From the NCBI RefSeq assembly GCF_014905415.1, contig NZ_BNEO01000002.1, positions 744,001-808,000 of the forward strand: 64,000 nucleotides of DNA, given 5' to 3'. Below are positions 56,211 through 64,000 of this stretch, piece by piece. The DNA comes from Virgibacillus salexigens (lineage in GTDB: Bacteria > Bacillota > Bacilli > Bacillales > Amphibacillaceae). Every line of letters begins with the position of its first letter. Position 1 is the first letter of the stretch. Below the pieces are notes generated by a model that had not been told where the DNA came from, did no database searches, and worked only from the letters and a program-made list of their open reading frames with translations. The translations under genes were made by a program, and so were the position numbers.

Positions 56211-56247
56211 TACAATAGAGCTGCCCTATTGGGACAGCTCTATTGTA
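56211..56247. terminator. Terminator downstream of the LTA synthase gene
   Basis: ACAATAGAGCTG and CAGCTCTATTGT form a 12-bp stem, with further CCC/GGG pairing around the loop. The flanks are A/T-rich on both sides, so it can serve the reverse-strand gene and block the forward strand. Confidence 0.85.
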
Positions 56248-56267
56248 AATTATTCACCGCTATTATT

Positions 56268-58172
56268 TTATCGCTCATTAAATTCAATAAACCGGAATAG
56301 ATCCCCATAAATCAAGTCATCGGAGTAATCTAATTCTTTTTCTACTTTTTCCCTAATGGGGGTACAAGATTTTGTTTTATTAGTTGCATCTGTTCGATCA
56401 CTTTCTTGATCCTCAATCGATTCTCCAGTCTTTCGGTCATAACAAATATTATTTGCAAACACATACTCGTCACTAATAAAATTCCCGTTTCGAAGTGCAA
56501 TAAAATCTTTTCGTGTTTGGCTAAATAAATCTGTTCCAAATTGAATATCGTTTTGTGTTTCTAAGCCTAATAAACTTAATATCGTTGGTTTCACATCAAT
56601 TTGACCCGATATTTTCGATTCTACCCTTCCTTCTCCATGTCCAGGTATATGAATAAAGAACGGTACACGTTGCAGTTGAACGTGATCATATGGCGTAATC
56701 TCTTCTTTATCCAAATACATACTCATTGCTCGATTATGATTCGCGCTAATTCCATAGTGATCACCCATAATTACGATAATGGAATCTTCATATAATCCAG
56801 TCTCTTTTAACTGGCTAAAGAATTGTTCAATTGCCTCATCCATATATCTAACTGTAGGAAAGAAATTATTTAAGGTTTTCGAATTGGAATGATAGGGATC
56901 AATCGATTGATCTTCATCATCTAATTCGAACGGGAAATGATTGGTTAATGTGATTAATTTTGCATAAAATGGTTGCTCCATTGATTTGAGAAGTGGAATG
57001 GACTGCTCGAAATATGGCTTATCCTTCAAACCCCATCCAATTGAATTTTCTTCGGTTACCTCATAAGACTCTTCCCCGTAAAAATGATCAATTCCTAAAC
57101 TTTGATACATTTGGTCTCGATTCCAGAAACTTTTATTATTAGCATGTAGAACACTAGAATAATAGTTTTCCTCTTTTAATATTTCAGGCATTGCATGATA
57201 TTCATTCTGAGCATGTGTAAAAAATACCGCTCCTCTTGAAAGAGGGTATAACGAATTTTCAACAATAAATTCAGAATCTGATGTTTTTCCTTGTTCCGTT
57301 TGATGATAAAAATTCTCGAAATAATACGTATCCTTATCTTCTGTCAACCTGTTTAAAAAAGGAGTGATCTCTTGACCATTTACATCATTATTTATTACGA
57401 AGCTTTGAATCGACTCGGCATTAATAAAAATGACATTTTTACCCTTAGCAACCCCAAATAATGCCGACTTTTCATCTGTTTTAACGTTCTCATTAATGTA
57501 ATCTTGGATCTTAGGTATTTCATTGCCATCGGCAAATACACGTTGTGTTTTTGCTTTTGTATGAGTAGCAATATCATAAATATGATAATTAAAGAGTCCG
57601 ATATTTTTGACTAAATATTCACGATCAAACGCACGAGTGAATAATTGTGGGCGCTCCATTTCAGCAAGAAAGAAATTACCAGCTAATAAAACAAGAGACA
57701 TTGCTAAAGTAAATACTTTTCCATTTCTAGGATAATAAACCGTCCACCTATCCGGTTGCTTCTTGCTTAAATACCAAATGATTATAACATCTAAAAACAA
57801 TAATATATCTAATGGCTTCACTAATGATAAAATACTTGAACCTAAATCAGCAACATTGCTTCCTTGGAATAGTTGAGGAATGGTGATAAAATCGGTAAAT
57901 GATCGATAAAACACCAAATTGGCAAATATAATAAGCGTACCGATCAACGCAAGAAACCTTATGAACTTCAGCTGTCTACTTTGTTTTTTTATCCAAACAC
58001 TTATGGCAAACACTAAGAAAGCTGAAACAAATGGATTTATAAATAATAATAACTCCTGCATTGCATTTTCCAAATCGATGGAAAACACAAATCGATACAC
58101 CATGTATGTCTTTAAACCAAACAATAAGGTAGCTATAATAAACAATGGTATTTTTCTATAACTTACATCCAT
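56268..58172 (-). CDS. yqgS: Lipoteichoic acid synthase family protein (YqgS)
   Basis: A 634-aa protein with five N-terminal membrane helices (residues 1-175) and an extracellular sulfatase-like domain. The catalytic Thr lies in TEQGKTSDSEFIVENSLYP, and metal residues in INAESIQSF and VIMGDHYGISANHNRAM. A cut site like AxA is not obvious. LtaS enzymes polymerise glycerol phosphate from phosphatidylglycerol. B. subtilis has four paralogues and this one is at the YqgS position. A C-terminal acidic and Lys-rich tail follows. Confidence 0.93.
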   Translation of the reverse strand: MDVSYRKIPLFIIATLLFGLKTYMVYRFVFSIDLENAMQELLLFINPFVSAFLVFAISVWIKKQSRQLKFIRFLALIGTLIIFANLVFYRSFTDFITIPQLFQGSNVADLGSSILSLVKPLDILLFLDVIIIWYLSKKQPDRWTVYYPRNGKVFTLAMSLVLLAGNFFLAEMERPQLFTRAFDREYLVKNIGLFNYHIYDIATHTKAKTQRVFADGNEIPKIQDYINENVKTDEKSALFGVAKGKNVIFINAESIQSFVINNDVNGQEITPFLNRLTEDKDTYYFENFYHQTEQGKTSDSEFIVENSLYPLSRGAVFFTHAQNEYHAMPEILKEENYYSSVLHANNKSFWNRDQMYQSLGIDHFYGEESYEVTEENSIGWGLKDKPYFEQSIPLLKSMEQPFYAKLITLTNHFPFELDDEDQSIDPYHSNSKTLNNFFPTVRYMDEAIEQFFSQLKETGLYEDSIIVIMGDHYGISANHNRAMSMYLDKEEITPYDHVQLQRVPFFIHIPGHGEGRVESKISGQIDVKPTILSLLGLETQNDIQFGTDLFSQTRKDFIALRNGNFISDEYVFANNICYDRKTGESIEDQESDRTDATNKTKSCTPIREKVEKELDYSDDLIYGDLFRFIEFNER

Positions 58173-58334
58173 AACCGCTTCCCCCTGCTATTTTCACACT
58201 CCGTTTTCTTATCGATTCACTTGCATACCTGTCATTTCTTTCTATTATAAACGGTTTATTAAGTTTTTGTTAATATTATTTTATTTCCTTATATATGGTT
58301 ATTACGATTTTGATTCAAAAAAGTTTCCTTCACC

Positions 58335-59312
58335 TTAATTTGCAAAGACAACATTCTCTAATTTTTGTTTTACTAAGAATGCTGCACCAATAATTCCCGC
58401 ATCATTTCCTAATTCTGCTATTTTTAGTTCACAGTATTGACTTACTCGAACAAGTGCATATGTATTAAATGCTTTGCGAATCTCCGACAGCAGCAGGTCA
58501 CCGGCCTTCGATACGCCTCCTCCTATTAGCACTTTAGAAGGGTTAACCATTGTTCCGATATTTGAAATTGTCATTCCTAATACATCTGCCGTATGAGTAA
58601 CAATACGCATCGCAGTTTTATCCCCATCAGCAGCTAATTGAAAAACATCCTTTGAAGTAATACTCCCTTTTTCTGCTAATACGTTAGTTAGTAAACTTGT
58701 TTTCTCCATATCTATTTGTTTCATGGCTTGTCTAACAATTCCCGTCGCTGAGACGATTGTTTCTAAACAACCATTACGGCCACAGTTACATGGATAGCCA
58801 TTCGGATCGATTGTCATATGCCCGATTTCGCCGCCCATCCCTGCTTCACCATTCACAATTTCTCCGTTTGCAATAATTCCACCACCAACACCCGTTCCTA
58901 ATGTAATTGCAACTAGGTTGGCAGCCTGATTTCCTGCACCCCTCCAATTTTCACCTAAAACAGCTACATTAGCATCATTCTCAACATATACTGGTAGCTT
59001 CGAACGTTTACGTAATTGATTTCCAAAATCATAATTTTTCCATCCAATATTTACAGCTTCATAAACAAATCCTGTATCTCCTTCTATAAATCCGGGTGCA
59101 CCTACACCAATTCCAAGTACTTGTTTTGTTGTAAATTCTTTCGCTTCCAACTTATTATTAATTGCTTCCCATACGTCATCAACAATGTGAATACCGCCAT
59201 TTTCTGTATTTGTAGGTATTTCCCATTTTTCAATAATATCTCCTTGATCGTTAATAAGACCAAGTTTTGCAGAAGTTCCGCCAATATCTACCCCGATAAT
59301 AAGTTCTTTCAT
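58335..59312 (-). CDS. glcK: Glucokinase (ROK family)
   Basis: A 325-aa ROK kinase that phosphorylates glucose with ATP. The phosphate loop is GVDIGGTSAKLGL, glucose binding is in YVENDANVAVLGENWRGAG, the ROK signature is GEIGHMTIDPNG, and the zinc motif is CNCGRNGCLE. It overlaps yqgQ by four bases, the fixed yqgQ-glcK order. Confidence 0.95.
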   Translation of the reverse strand: MKELIIGVDIGGTSAKLGLINDQGDIIEKWEIPTNTENGGIHIVDDVWEAINNKLEAKEFTTKQVLGIGVGAPGFIEGDTGFVYEAVNIGWKNYDFGNQLRKRSKLPVYVENDANVAVLGENWRGAGNQAANLVAITLGTGVGGGIIANGEIVNGEAGMGGEIGHMTIDPNGYPCNCGRNGCLETIVSATGIVRQAMKQIDMEKTSLLTNVLAEKGSITSKDVFQLAADGDKTAMRIVTHTADVLGMTISNIGTMVNPSKVLIGGGVSKAGDLLLSEIRKAFNTYALVRVSQYCELKIAELGNDAGIIGAAFLVKQKLENVVFAN

Positions 59313-59539
59313 TCACCTGTTCCCCCTTTTTTGTTCAACCGCATCCAATCTCTTTCTTTTTTTATAAGTAATTTTGCCTGAAGATAGCGTTCATTTTCAA
59401 TAAAATGGAGCTTATATAATTCATCTAATTCCATTGCCATCATTTCTAAATCGCCCATACGATTACCAGTATAAATAAATGTACCATACTTCTTCAGTAA
59501 TTGTTGAATATCATAAATCGTTTCCATTATTTTTATCAC
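59309..59539 (-). CDS. yqgQ: YqgQ family protein
   Basis: A 76-aa helical protein (IYDIQQLLKKYGTFIYTGNR and LEMMAMELDELYKLHFI) matching YqgQ/DUF910. It overlaps the glcK start by four bases, so translation is coupled. The structure of a homologue suggests a nucleic-acid-binding three-helix bundle, but function is unknown. Confidence 0.93.
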   Translation of the reverse strand: MIKIMETIYDIQQLLKKYGTFIYTGNRMGDLEMMAMELDELYKLHFIENERYLQAKLLIKKERDWMRLNKKGGTGE

Positions 59540-59590
59540 CTATATTATTATACTAAATTTAATATAGAAATAGAAATACAAACTTAAGTC

Positions 59591-59630
59591 ATAAAAAGAT
59601 CCAAATCGGATTAACGATCTGGATCTTTTG
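59591..59630 (-). terminator. Terminator of the SpoVAF-like gene
   Basis: AAAAGATCCA and TGGATCTTTT pair, extended by AATCG/CGAT around the loop. It overlaps the last codons of the gene. Confidence 0.75.
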
Positions 59631-61068
59631 GATGTAGAAATGCTGGTCTCCGATTTTTCAATGGTATTGGCGAACGAAGAAAAACATCTCGAAATGGTCG
59701 ATATGAAAATGGAAGGAATGGCCAAAAATATGCAATGTGGAATGATTTCATACGGGCTAAATATAATATCCACACTGTAATTCCGATAATATAACCAATG
59801 CCGCCTAATAAAGCTGCACAAAGCAATAAGAATATCCGAGCTAAACGATTAGCTAAACTTAATTCATAACTTGGAGTGGCATATGTTCCAATTGCTGCTA
59901 CTGCCAAATAAAGGACGACTTCATGCGAAAACCAGCCTACTTGCACAGATACTTCTCCAATCATAATGGCTGCTACTAACCCAAGTGCGGTAGCTAAAGA
60001 GGACGGTGTATGAATGGCCGCCATACGCAGTACATCAATTCCCATTTCTGCTATTAAAAACTGAATAAGTAATGGAACGACACCAACTTCATCAGGTCCA
60101 ATATATTGTAAATTTGCAGGTAAGTATTCCGGTTGTTTTGTAAACACGAAATATAAAGGAAGAATGAAGATGGAAGCAATAACTGCAATAAATCGTACAA
60201 GTCTTAAATACGCACCTACTAAAGGTTTTTGCCTATACTCCTCAGCATGTTGGAGATGGTGAGAATACGTTGCAGGGGTAATCATCACACTTGGAGATCC
60301 ATCAATAATAATTATGACATGCCCTTCATATAAATGAGAAGCAGCAGTATCTGGTCGTTCAGTATAACGTACAGTCGGATAGGGATTCCAATGCCGGCCA
60401 CTAATATATTCTTCAATTGTTTTCTCCGCCATTGGAAGTCCATCGGTATCAATTTTTTCTAACTTCTTTTTTAAATTATCTACCCTTCGATTATCGGCAA
60501 TATCCTCTAAATAACACACACAAATATCTGTCTTTGATCTTCTACCTATTTGCATATATTCCATGCGTAACGACCGATCACGAACTCTTCTTCGTGTAAG
60601 CGCCGTGTTGAATACAATTGTTTCGACATAACCATCGCGAGAGCCACGTACGACCCTTTCTAAATCTGGTTCTTCCGGTGAGCGAGCGGGATAAGTTCTT
60701 GCATCAATCATAATGATTTTGTCTATGCCCTCAACAATAAGAGCAGCCGGTCCTCCTAACACCAGATCCGAAGCATTATTTAAATCGGCTACTTCTTCCA
60801 CTTCGATATAAGGAATATACGTTTTCATTAACTTACTTAATACATCTGGTTGAAAGTCACTTTGTTGTAACTTCGCAAACAGCTTCATAATATAAAGTAA
60901 AATATCATCTTTTCCAAATCCATCTATTAAAAACAGAGACATATTAATGCCAGCATATTCTAAATCTCTTTGTATAATATCAAAGCTTTTATCTACTGCT
61001 AATCGTTCATTAATATAATCTCGATTTTTTTGAAAGTCCTTAAAAATCGGCTGTTTTTCATTATTCAT
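59611..61068 (-). CDS. spoVAF: SpoVAF-like spore germination protein (GerA A-subunit family)
   Basis: A 485-aa protein with an N-terminal soluble domain (RDYINERLAVDKSFDIIQRD, then FLIDGFGKDD) and about five membrane helices from residue 290. PLLIQFLIAEMGIDVLRMAA and GLVAAIMIGEVSVQVGWFS are typical of GerAA/SpoVAF. The start DLDKSFDIIQR and IRPEE-like VRGSRDGYVETIVFNTALTRRRV segments favour SpoVAF over nutrient receptors, and no gerB/gerC partners lie nearby. It would be made in the forespore and sit in the inner spore membrane. Here it stands alone, away from a spoVA operon. Confidence 0.85.
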   Translation of the reverse strand: MNNEKQPIFKDFQKNRDYINERLAVDKSFDIIQRDLEYAGINMSLFLIDGFGKDDILLYIMKLFAKLQQSDFQPDVLSKLMKTYIPYIEVEEVADLNNASDLVLGGPAALIVEGIDKIIMIDARTYPARSPEEPDLERVVRGSRDGYVETIVFNTALTRRRVRDRSLRMEYMQIGRRSKTDICVCYLEDIADNRRVDNLKKKLEKIDTDGLPMAEKTIEEYISGRHWNPYPTVRYTERPDTAASHLYEGHVIIIIDGSPSVMITPATYSHHLQHAEEYRQKPLVGAYLRLVRFIAVIASIFILPLYFVFTKQPEYLPANLQYIGPDEVGVVPLLIQFLIAEMGIDVLRMAAIHTPSSLATALGLVAAIMIGEVSVQVGWFSHEVVLYLAVAAIGTYATPSYELSLANRLARIFLLLCAALLGGIGYIIGITVWILYLARMKSFHIAYFWPFLPFSYRPFRDVFLRSPIPLKNRRPAFLHPKDPDR

Positions 61069-61215
61069 TAGCTCACCTTTTCATAAATTGTGATAGGTAT
61101 AGTTTGTTGCAACGCCACCCTATCTATTCATTATGAGTCCAAGGCTTGTTTTAATCATAAATATGAAAAACAGACATATATTGAAACAAGACAAGCATTA
61201 AAAGGCGGGGGATTA

Positions 61216-62082
61216 ATGAAAAAATGGCACGTAATCATTACCGTTATAGCTGCACTTTGTGTTATTGCTATTATATATATAATTAGGCTAAATTCTATTC
61301 CTGCCATAACCTATTTTCCCATTGACAAGAATCGTTCTTTTTCAAATGCTGAAACAACCATCCAATTATTTTCAGAAAAGGGAAATGATAATTACGAAAT
61401 TAATTGGAGAGCAGGATCGAGGACAGAGAATTCAGTATACTTACGACAAGATGTCTCTCTACTTTACGATAATGGTCGATTAAGAGGAGCTCTTACTAAA
61501 TGGGTACAAGATACAGATACCATTCAATTAAAAGAAAAACTTCATCACGAAGACAGTAGTTTGTTTCAATCCATTTCCTTTCATCATGGGGAAGTACATT
61601 ACCCTGATAGTCAAATAAAAAGTATTCATCAATTATCTAGTGATTACTTATATGTTATTGATTCTCCAACAACCTCTTTAGAATCGTTTAAAACACCTGA
61701 AAATAATTATGAAAAAGAGTGGAAGGACTTATTAGAACGTACGACCAAACAACAATTAATTTATCAATGGAACAAGCTCTTCCACCACTTTCAAATCGAT
61801 TCCAATCATTATCTAACCGTACCACTTACCGACTTAGCAAAATATCAAGAAGAACCCTTACCCTCTTTGACAATGGAACAAACAGAGAAGATTATGGGAC
61901 AATTATGGGAGGGACTATATAAAAATTACGTTATTCCGGTAGTTAATACTGAAAACGAGGAATTAAACAGTTACATTCCAATCGTATTATTTGATAAAGA
62001 CCAAAAACACTTGCTTGTTTTATATGAACTGAACGGAAAGAAGAACAAATTAATCCAAAACTACTCCTTTACAGATCAGTAA
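61216..62082 (+). CDS. Membrane-anchored hypothetical protein (288 aa)
   Basis: The start is the ATG at 61216 behind GGCGGGGG. The open frame upstream has no ribosome site. One N-terminal membrane helix (residues 5-24, HVIITVIAALCVIAIIYIIR) leaves a soluble extracytoplasmic domain of about 260 residues, polar and with beta strands. No family or catalytic motif is recognised. It is divergent from the germination gene and ends at a terminator shared with gluP, so it is a single-gene unit. Confidence 0.7.
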   Translation: MKKWHVIITVIAALCVIAIIYIIRLNSIPAITYFPIDKNRSFSNAETTIQLFSEKGNDNYEINWRAGSRTENSVYLRQDVSLLYDNGRLRGALTKWVQDTDTIQLKEKLHHEDSSLFQSISFHHGEVHYPDSQIKSIHQLSSDYLYVIDSPTTSLESFKTPENNYEKEWKDLLERTTKQQLIYQWNKLFHHFQIDSNHYLTVPLTDLAKYQEEPLPSLTMEQTEKIMGQLWEGLYKNYVIPVVNTENEELNSYIPIVLFDKDQKHLLVLYELNGKKNKLIQNYSFTDQ

Positions 62083-62094
62083 TTAATAAAATGC

Positions 62095-62132
62095 GAAATG
62101 CCCACTAGCTTATTATGCTAATGGGCATTTCA
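62095..62132. terminator. Bidirectional terminator between the 288-aa gene and gluP
   Basis: GAAATGCCCA and TGGGCATTTC form a 10-bp stem, extended inside by CTAGC/GCTA-type pairs, followed by ATTT. It serves both convergent genes. Confidence 0.85.
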
Positions 62133-62133
62133 T

Positions 62134-63705
62134 TTAATTTGGTGCATTTCCTATAATTTGTTCGTAGAGGCTTTTGATATCTGGATCGTCAGGGTGCTTT
62201 TGGTATCCTTTCTTTATGATAGCTTCTGCCTTATTTCTATCACCCCTGCTATCATACAAGATAGCTAAATTATGAAAAGCTTGCGGTAAACTCGTATCCA
62301 ATTCAATACTTTTTTCTAAATCTTCAATTGCCTCTTGAGGCTGATTTAATTGAATATATGCATAGGACCGATGAAACAAAATAGCAGCATCTAGATCACC
62401 TTCACTATTTAAAGCCTGGTCACCTTGTGAAACAACTGTGTGGTAATCTTCTTGACCAATTAATCGTTCCATTTGCATCACATGATATACTTGATCATTT
62501 AAGTTATTACTAAAACCATATTGGATTATGCTAAAGATCAGTATAATATATACTATACATGCAGCAAGCTGCTTGAAGCGCTCTCTATGTTTTGGGAGAT
62601 GAACAATTGCTGAAGCAATGAACCCTGCTACTAATCCACCTAAATGTGCTCCATTATCTATTTGTGGAACAACCAACCCAAAGACGACATTTATCCCAAT
62701 TAAAATTAACACATTTGTACCCATCGTCTGAAAAAAGATTCTTCGATTATGTAGTCCAAAAAATAATAAAGCTCCGAATAACCCAAATAATGCTCCCGAA
62801 GCTCCTGCAGCTATACTCGGTGAAAATGCAAAGCTAGCTATTCCACCACCAATACCTGCTAAAAAGTAAATAACTAAGAAACGCCACGATCCGAAGATGC
62901 GCTCGACTAACGCACCTAAATAATAAACAGCAATCATATTCATTGCTAAATGCAGAAACCCAATATGGAGAAACATCGAACTAATAATTCTCCACCATTG
63001 GCCATCTTCAATCATTGCTGGATTGTATTTCGCTCCGAACTCTATTAAAGTATTCGTGTTATCACTGCCACCGCTTACTTCCATCCAGAGAAACAAACTT
63101 ATACATATAACTAATAGTATATAAGTAAATCGTGGCTTTCCAAAAGAAAAAACAGCTTGAGCTTGTTCCTTAAAATTAACAACACGTTGTTTAACATATG
63201 TTTTGTAATAAGATAATTGTTCTTCTTTTTCTTGCTCATCGAGGGATGTATCTTCTAACTCAATCGCCGGAAGGTCCATTTCGATAGCCTTTGTGATTCT
63301 GTCCATTTCATCATCATAACTGCTTTCAGAATTTCTTTTCGATAAATAATATACGTTCATCATCGTTGGTTTTTTTTCATTAAGTTGCATCGGTTTCTTT
63401 AATACTTCCCAATCATCTACTGGTGTATGCTCCGATATGTAAATATTATGTATGTTAATTGTTTTTGCTTGTAGCAATTTTTTCATTGCCTTTACTTTTT
63501 GAAACACAAGCGCTATATCTTTTTTTAAATGATTTTTCCAATCAAATCCTTTTGTTGTAAATCGAATTACTGTCGATTTACTCCCTTCATGTTGTTCCAA
63601 CCATATCTCGTGTTCTTGTTCACTTACATATAATACATCATACTCCAGCTTGGTGATGAAGTGGTATGCAAGTTTGTACATTGTATATTGTTCATTGATA
63701 TACAT
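62134..63705 (-). CDS. gluP: Rhomboid intramembrane protease GluP with TPR repeats
   Basis: A 523-aa protein known as YqgP in B. subtilis. The N-terminal cytoplasmic domain (residues 1-190) is followed by seven membrane helices. The catalytic Ser is in AGASGALFGLFGALL and the His in NGAHLGGLVAGF. WRIISSMFLHIGFLHLAMNM is the L1 loop. The C-terminus has TPR repeats (AFHNLAILYDSRGDRNKAE). B. subtilis GluP cleaves the magnesium transporter MgtE with FtsH. It is the reverse-strand gene after a YqgO-like gene. Confidence 0.95.
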   Translation of the reverse strand: MYINEQYTMYKLAYHFITKLEYDVLYVSEQEHEIWLEQHEGSKSTVIRFTTKGFDWKNHLKKDIALVFQKVKAMKKLLQAKTINIHNIYISEHTPVDDWEVLKKPMQLNEKKPTMMNVYYLSKRNSESSYDDEMDRITKAIEMDLPAIELEDTSLDEQEKEEQLSYYKTYVKQRVVNFKEQAQAVFSFGKPRFTYILLVICISLFLWMEVSGGSDNTNTLIEFGAKYNPAMIEDGQWWRIISSMFLHIGFLHLAMNMIAVYYLGALVERIFGSWRFLVIYFLAGIGGGIASFAFSPSIAAGASGALFGLFGALLFFGLHNRRIFFQTMGTNVLILIGINVVFGLVVPQIDNGAHLGGLVAGFIASAIVHLPKHRERFKQLAACIVYIILIFSIIQYGFSNNLNDQVYHVMQMERLIGQEDYHTVVSQGDQALNSEGDLDAAILFHRSYAYIQLNQPQEAIEDLEKSIELDTSLPQAFHNLAILYDSRGDRNKAEAIIKKGYQKHPDDPDIKSLYEQIIGNAPN

Positions 63706-63764
63706 TTAAAATCTCCCCTTAGACTTTCATCATACCAAATCCCCCTAGACTTTTCTCTGATTAT

Positions 63765-63800
63765 GATAAAAGAAGCTGTATATGCACAACTTCTTTTTCA
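63765..63800 (-). terminator. Terminator of the YqgO-like gene
   Basis: On the reverse strand AAGAAG pairs with CTTCTT, with further TTGT/ACAG pairing inside, followed by TTTTATC. It separates the YqgO-like gene from gluP. Confidence 0.65.
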
Positions 63801-63817
63801 CTTAAGTCTCCGTTTTC

Positions 63818-64000
63818 TCAGGAAAGATTCTTCTTTTGAAACATTCCAGGTATCATATTTGTACGAATGGATGGTATATTCATCGAAAGATTCACTGCTA
63901 ATTTTCTTAAAAACCCTATTGCTAATAATGTATTCATTATTCGAAAACGCCATTTATACAATAAGCTTACAGCAGCGATCATGCCTGACAATAAAAATAG
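63818..64000 (-). CDS. yqgO: YqgO-like small membrane protein (partial, start at or beyond the window edge)
   Basis: Sixty codons are open on the reverse strand from the window end to a TGA at 63818. They begin LFLLSGMIAAVSLLYKWRFR and end with a conserved-looking amphipathic part (NTLLAIGFLRKLAVNLSMN). One membrane helix followed by a basic tail, and position directly before gluP, suit YqgO of B. subtilis (about 60 aa). The start codon is not visible, so the gene may begin at or just past position 64000. Confidence 0.6.
   Translation of the reverse strand, partial: LFLLSGMIAAVSLLYKWRFRIMNTLLAIGFLRKLAVNLSMNIPSIRTNMIPGMFQKKNLS

Noticed and set aside
1-64000. CRISPR arrays, tRNA or rRNA genes, or insertion sequences
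   Set aside because: No regularly spaced repeats, no tRNA-like cloverleaf or rRNA sequence, and no transposase were seen on reading both strands.

Overview
This 64 kb window is the chromosome of a low-GC, endospore-forming and naturally competent Bacillaceae bacterium. Gene content and order follow the spo0A-to-yqg region of Bacillus subtilis: spo0A-spoIVB-recN-ahrC-tlyA, ispA-xseB-xseA-folD-nusB-yqhY-accC-accB, spoIIIAH-AA, efp-papA, mntR, gcvPB-gcvPA-gcvT, yqhH-yqhG, comGA-GG, yqgY/X/W/S, glcK-yqgQ and gluP. A large structured RNA with the position and look of OLE RNA, its partner gene oapA, and the absence of dxs from its usual site point to a halo- or alkaliphilic genus such as Oceanobacillus or Virgibacillus. 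The genus is an inference. Nothing in the sequence names the species.

Layout. Positions 1-1875 hold the bulk of a sigma-54 enhancer-binding regulator (BkdR type, reverse strand, C-terminus cut off). It is followed by yqzF and an aspartokinase III gene (thrD) ending in a strong hairpin terminator. Positions 3732-16592 are an integrative element of about 12.8 kb, bounded by two perfect 97-bp direct repeats that are the last 97 bp of spo0A including its stop codon. The element entered the 3' end of the sporulation master regulator gene and rebuilt it. It carries a tyrosine integrase facing away from spo0A, a 59-aa partner gene, a helix-turn-helix protein that may be a replication factor, a degenerate Bro-N antirepressor, a DUF4238/SEC-C cargo gene, a possible initiator gene preceded by hairpins and short repeats, a second short tyrosine recombinase, an XRE repressor, and a reverse-strand operon containing a TerS-like phBC6A51-type protein and several coiled-coil proteins. 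No capsid, tail, large terminase or conjugation gene is visible, so a phage satellite or another small integrative element is most likely.

Positions 16496-23469 hold spo0A (with a 0A box upstream), spoIVB, recN, argR/ahrC, tlyA, oapA and the OLE RNA, which has its own extended -10 promoter. Positions 23470-29719 are a housekeeping run covering isoprenoid synthesis, exonuclease VII, folate, antitermination and acetyl-CoA carboxylase. Positions 29931-35165 are the eight-gene spoIIIA operon behind a textbook sigma-E promoter. Positions 35529-44860 carry efp, papA, yqhR, yqhP, a patatin phospholipase, mntR, a rhodanese, and the glycine cleavage operon under a tandem glycine riboswitch. Positions 44999-51613 hold a SNF2 helicase pair and the comG DNA-uptake pilus operon. 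The rest has yqgY, a frameshifted PepSY gene, a candidate small RNA, a metallo-beta-lactamase-fold hydrolase, yqgW, a thiolase, a lipoteichoic acid synthase, glucokinase, yqgQ, a SpoVAF/GerA-family germination protein, an unrecognised membrane-anchored protein, the rhomboid protease GluP, and the end of a YqgO-like gene.

How it fits together. The core genes serve the switch from growth to sporulation (spo0A, spoIVB, the spoIIIA channel, SpoVAF-like) and competence (comG), with metabolic genes between. The main novelty is the element in spo0A. It separates spo0A from its ancestral terminator and puts the integrase in the same orientation 172 bp downstream, so spo0A transcription could read into the integrase gene.
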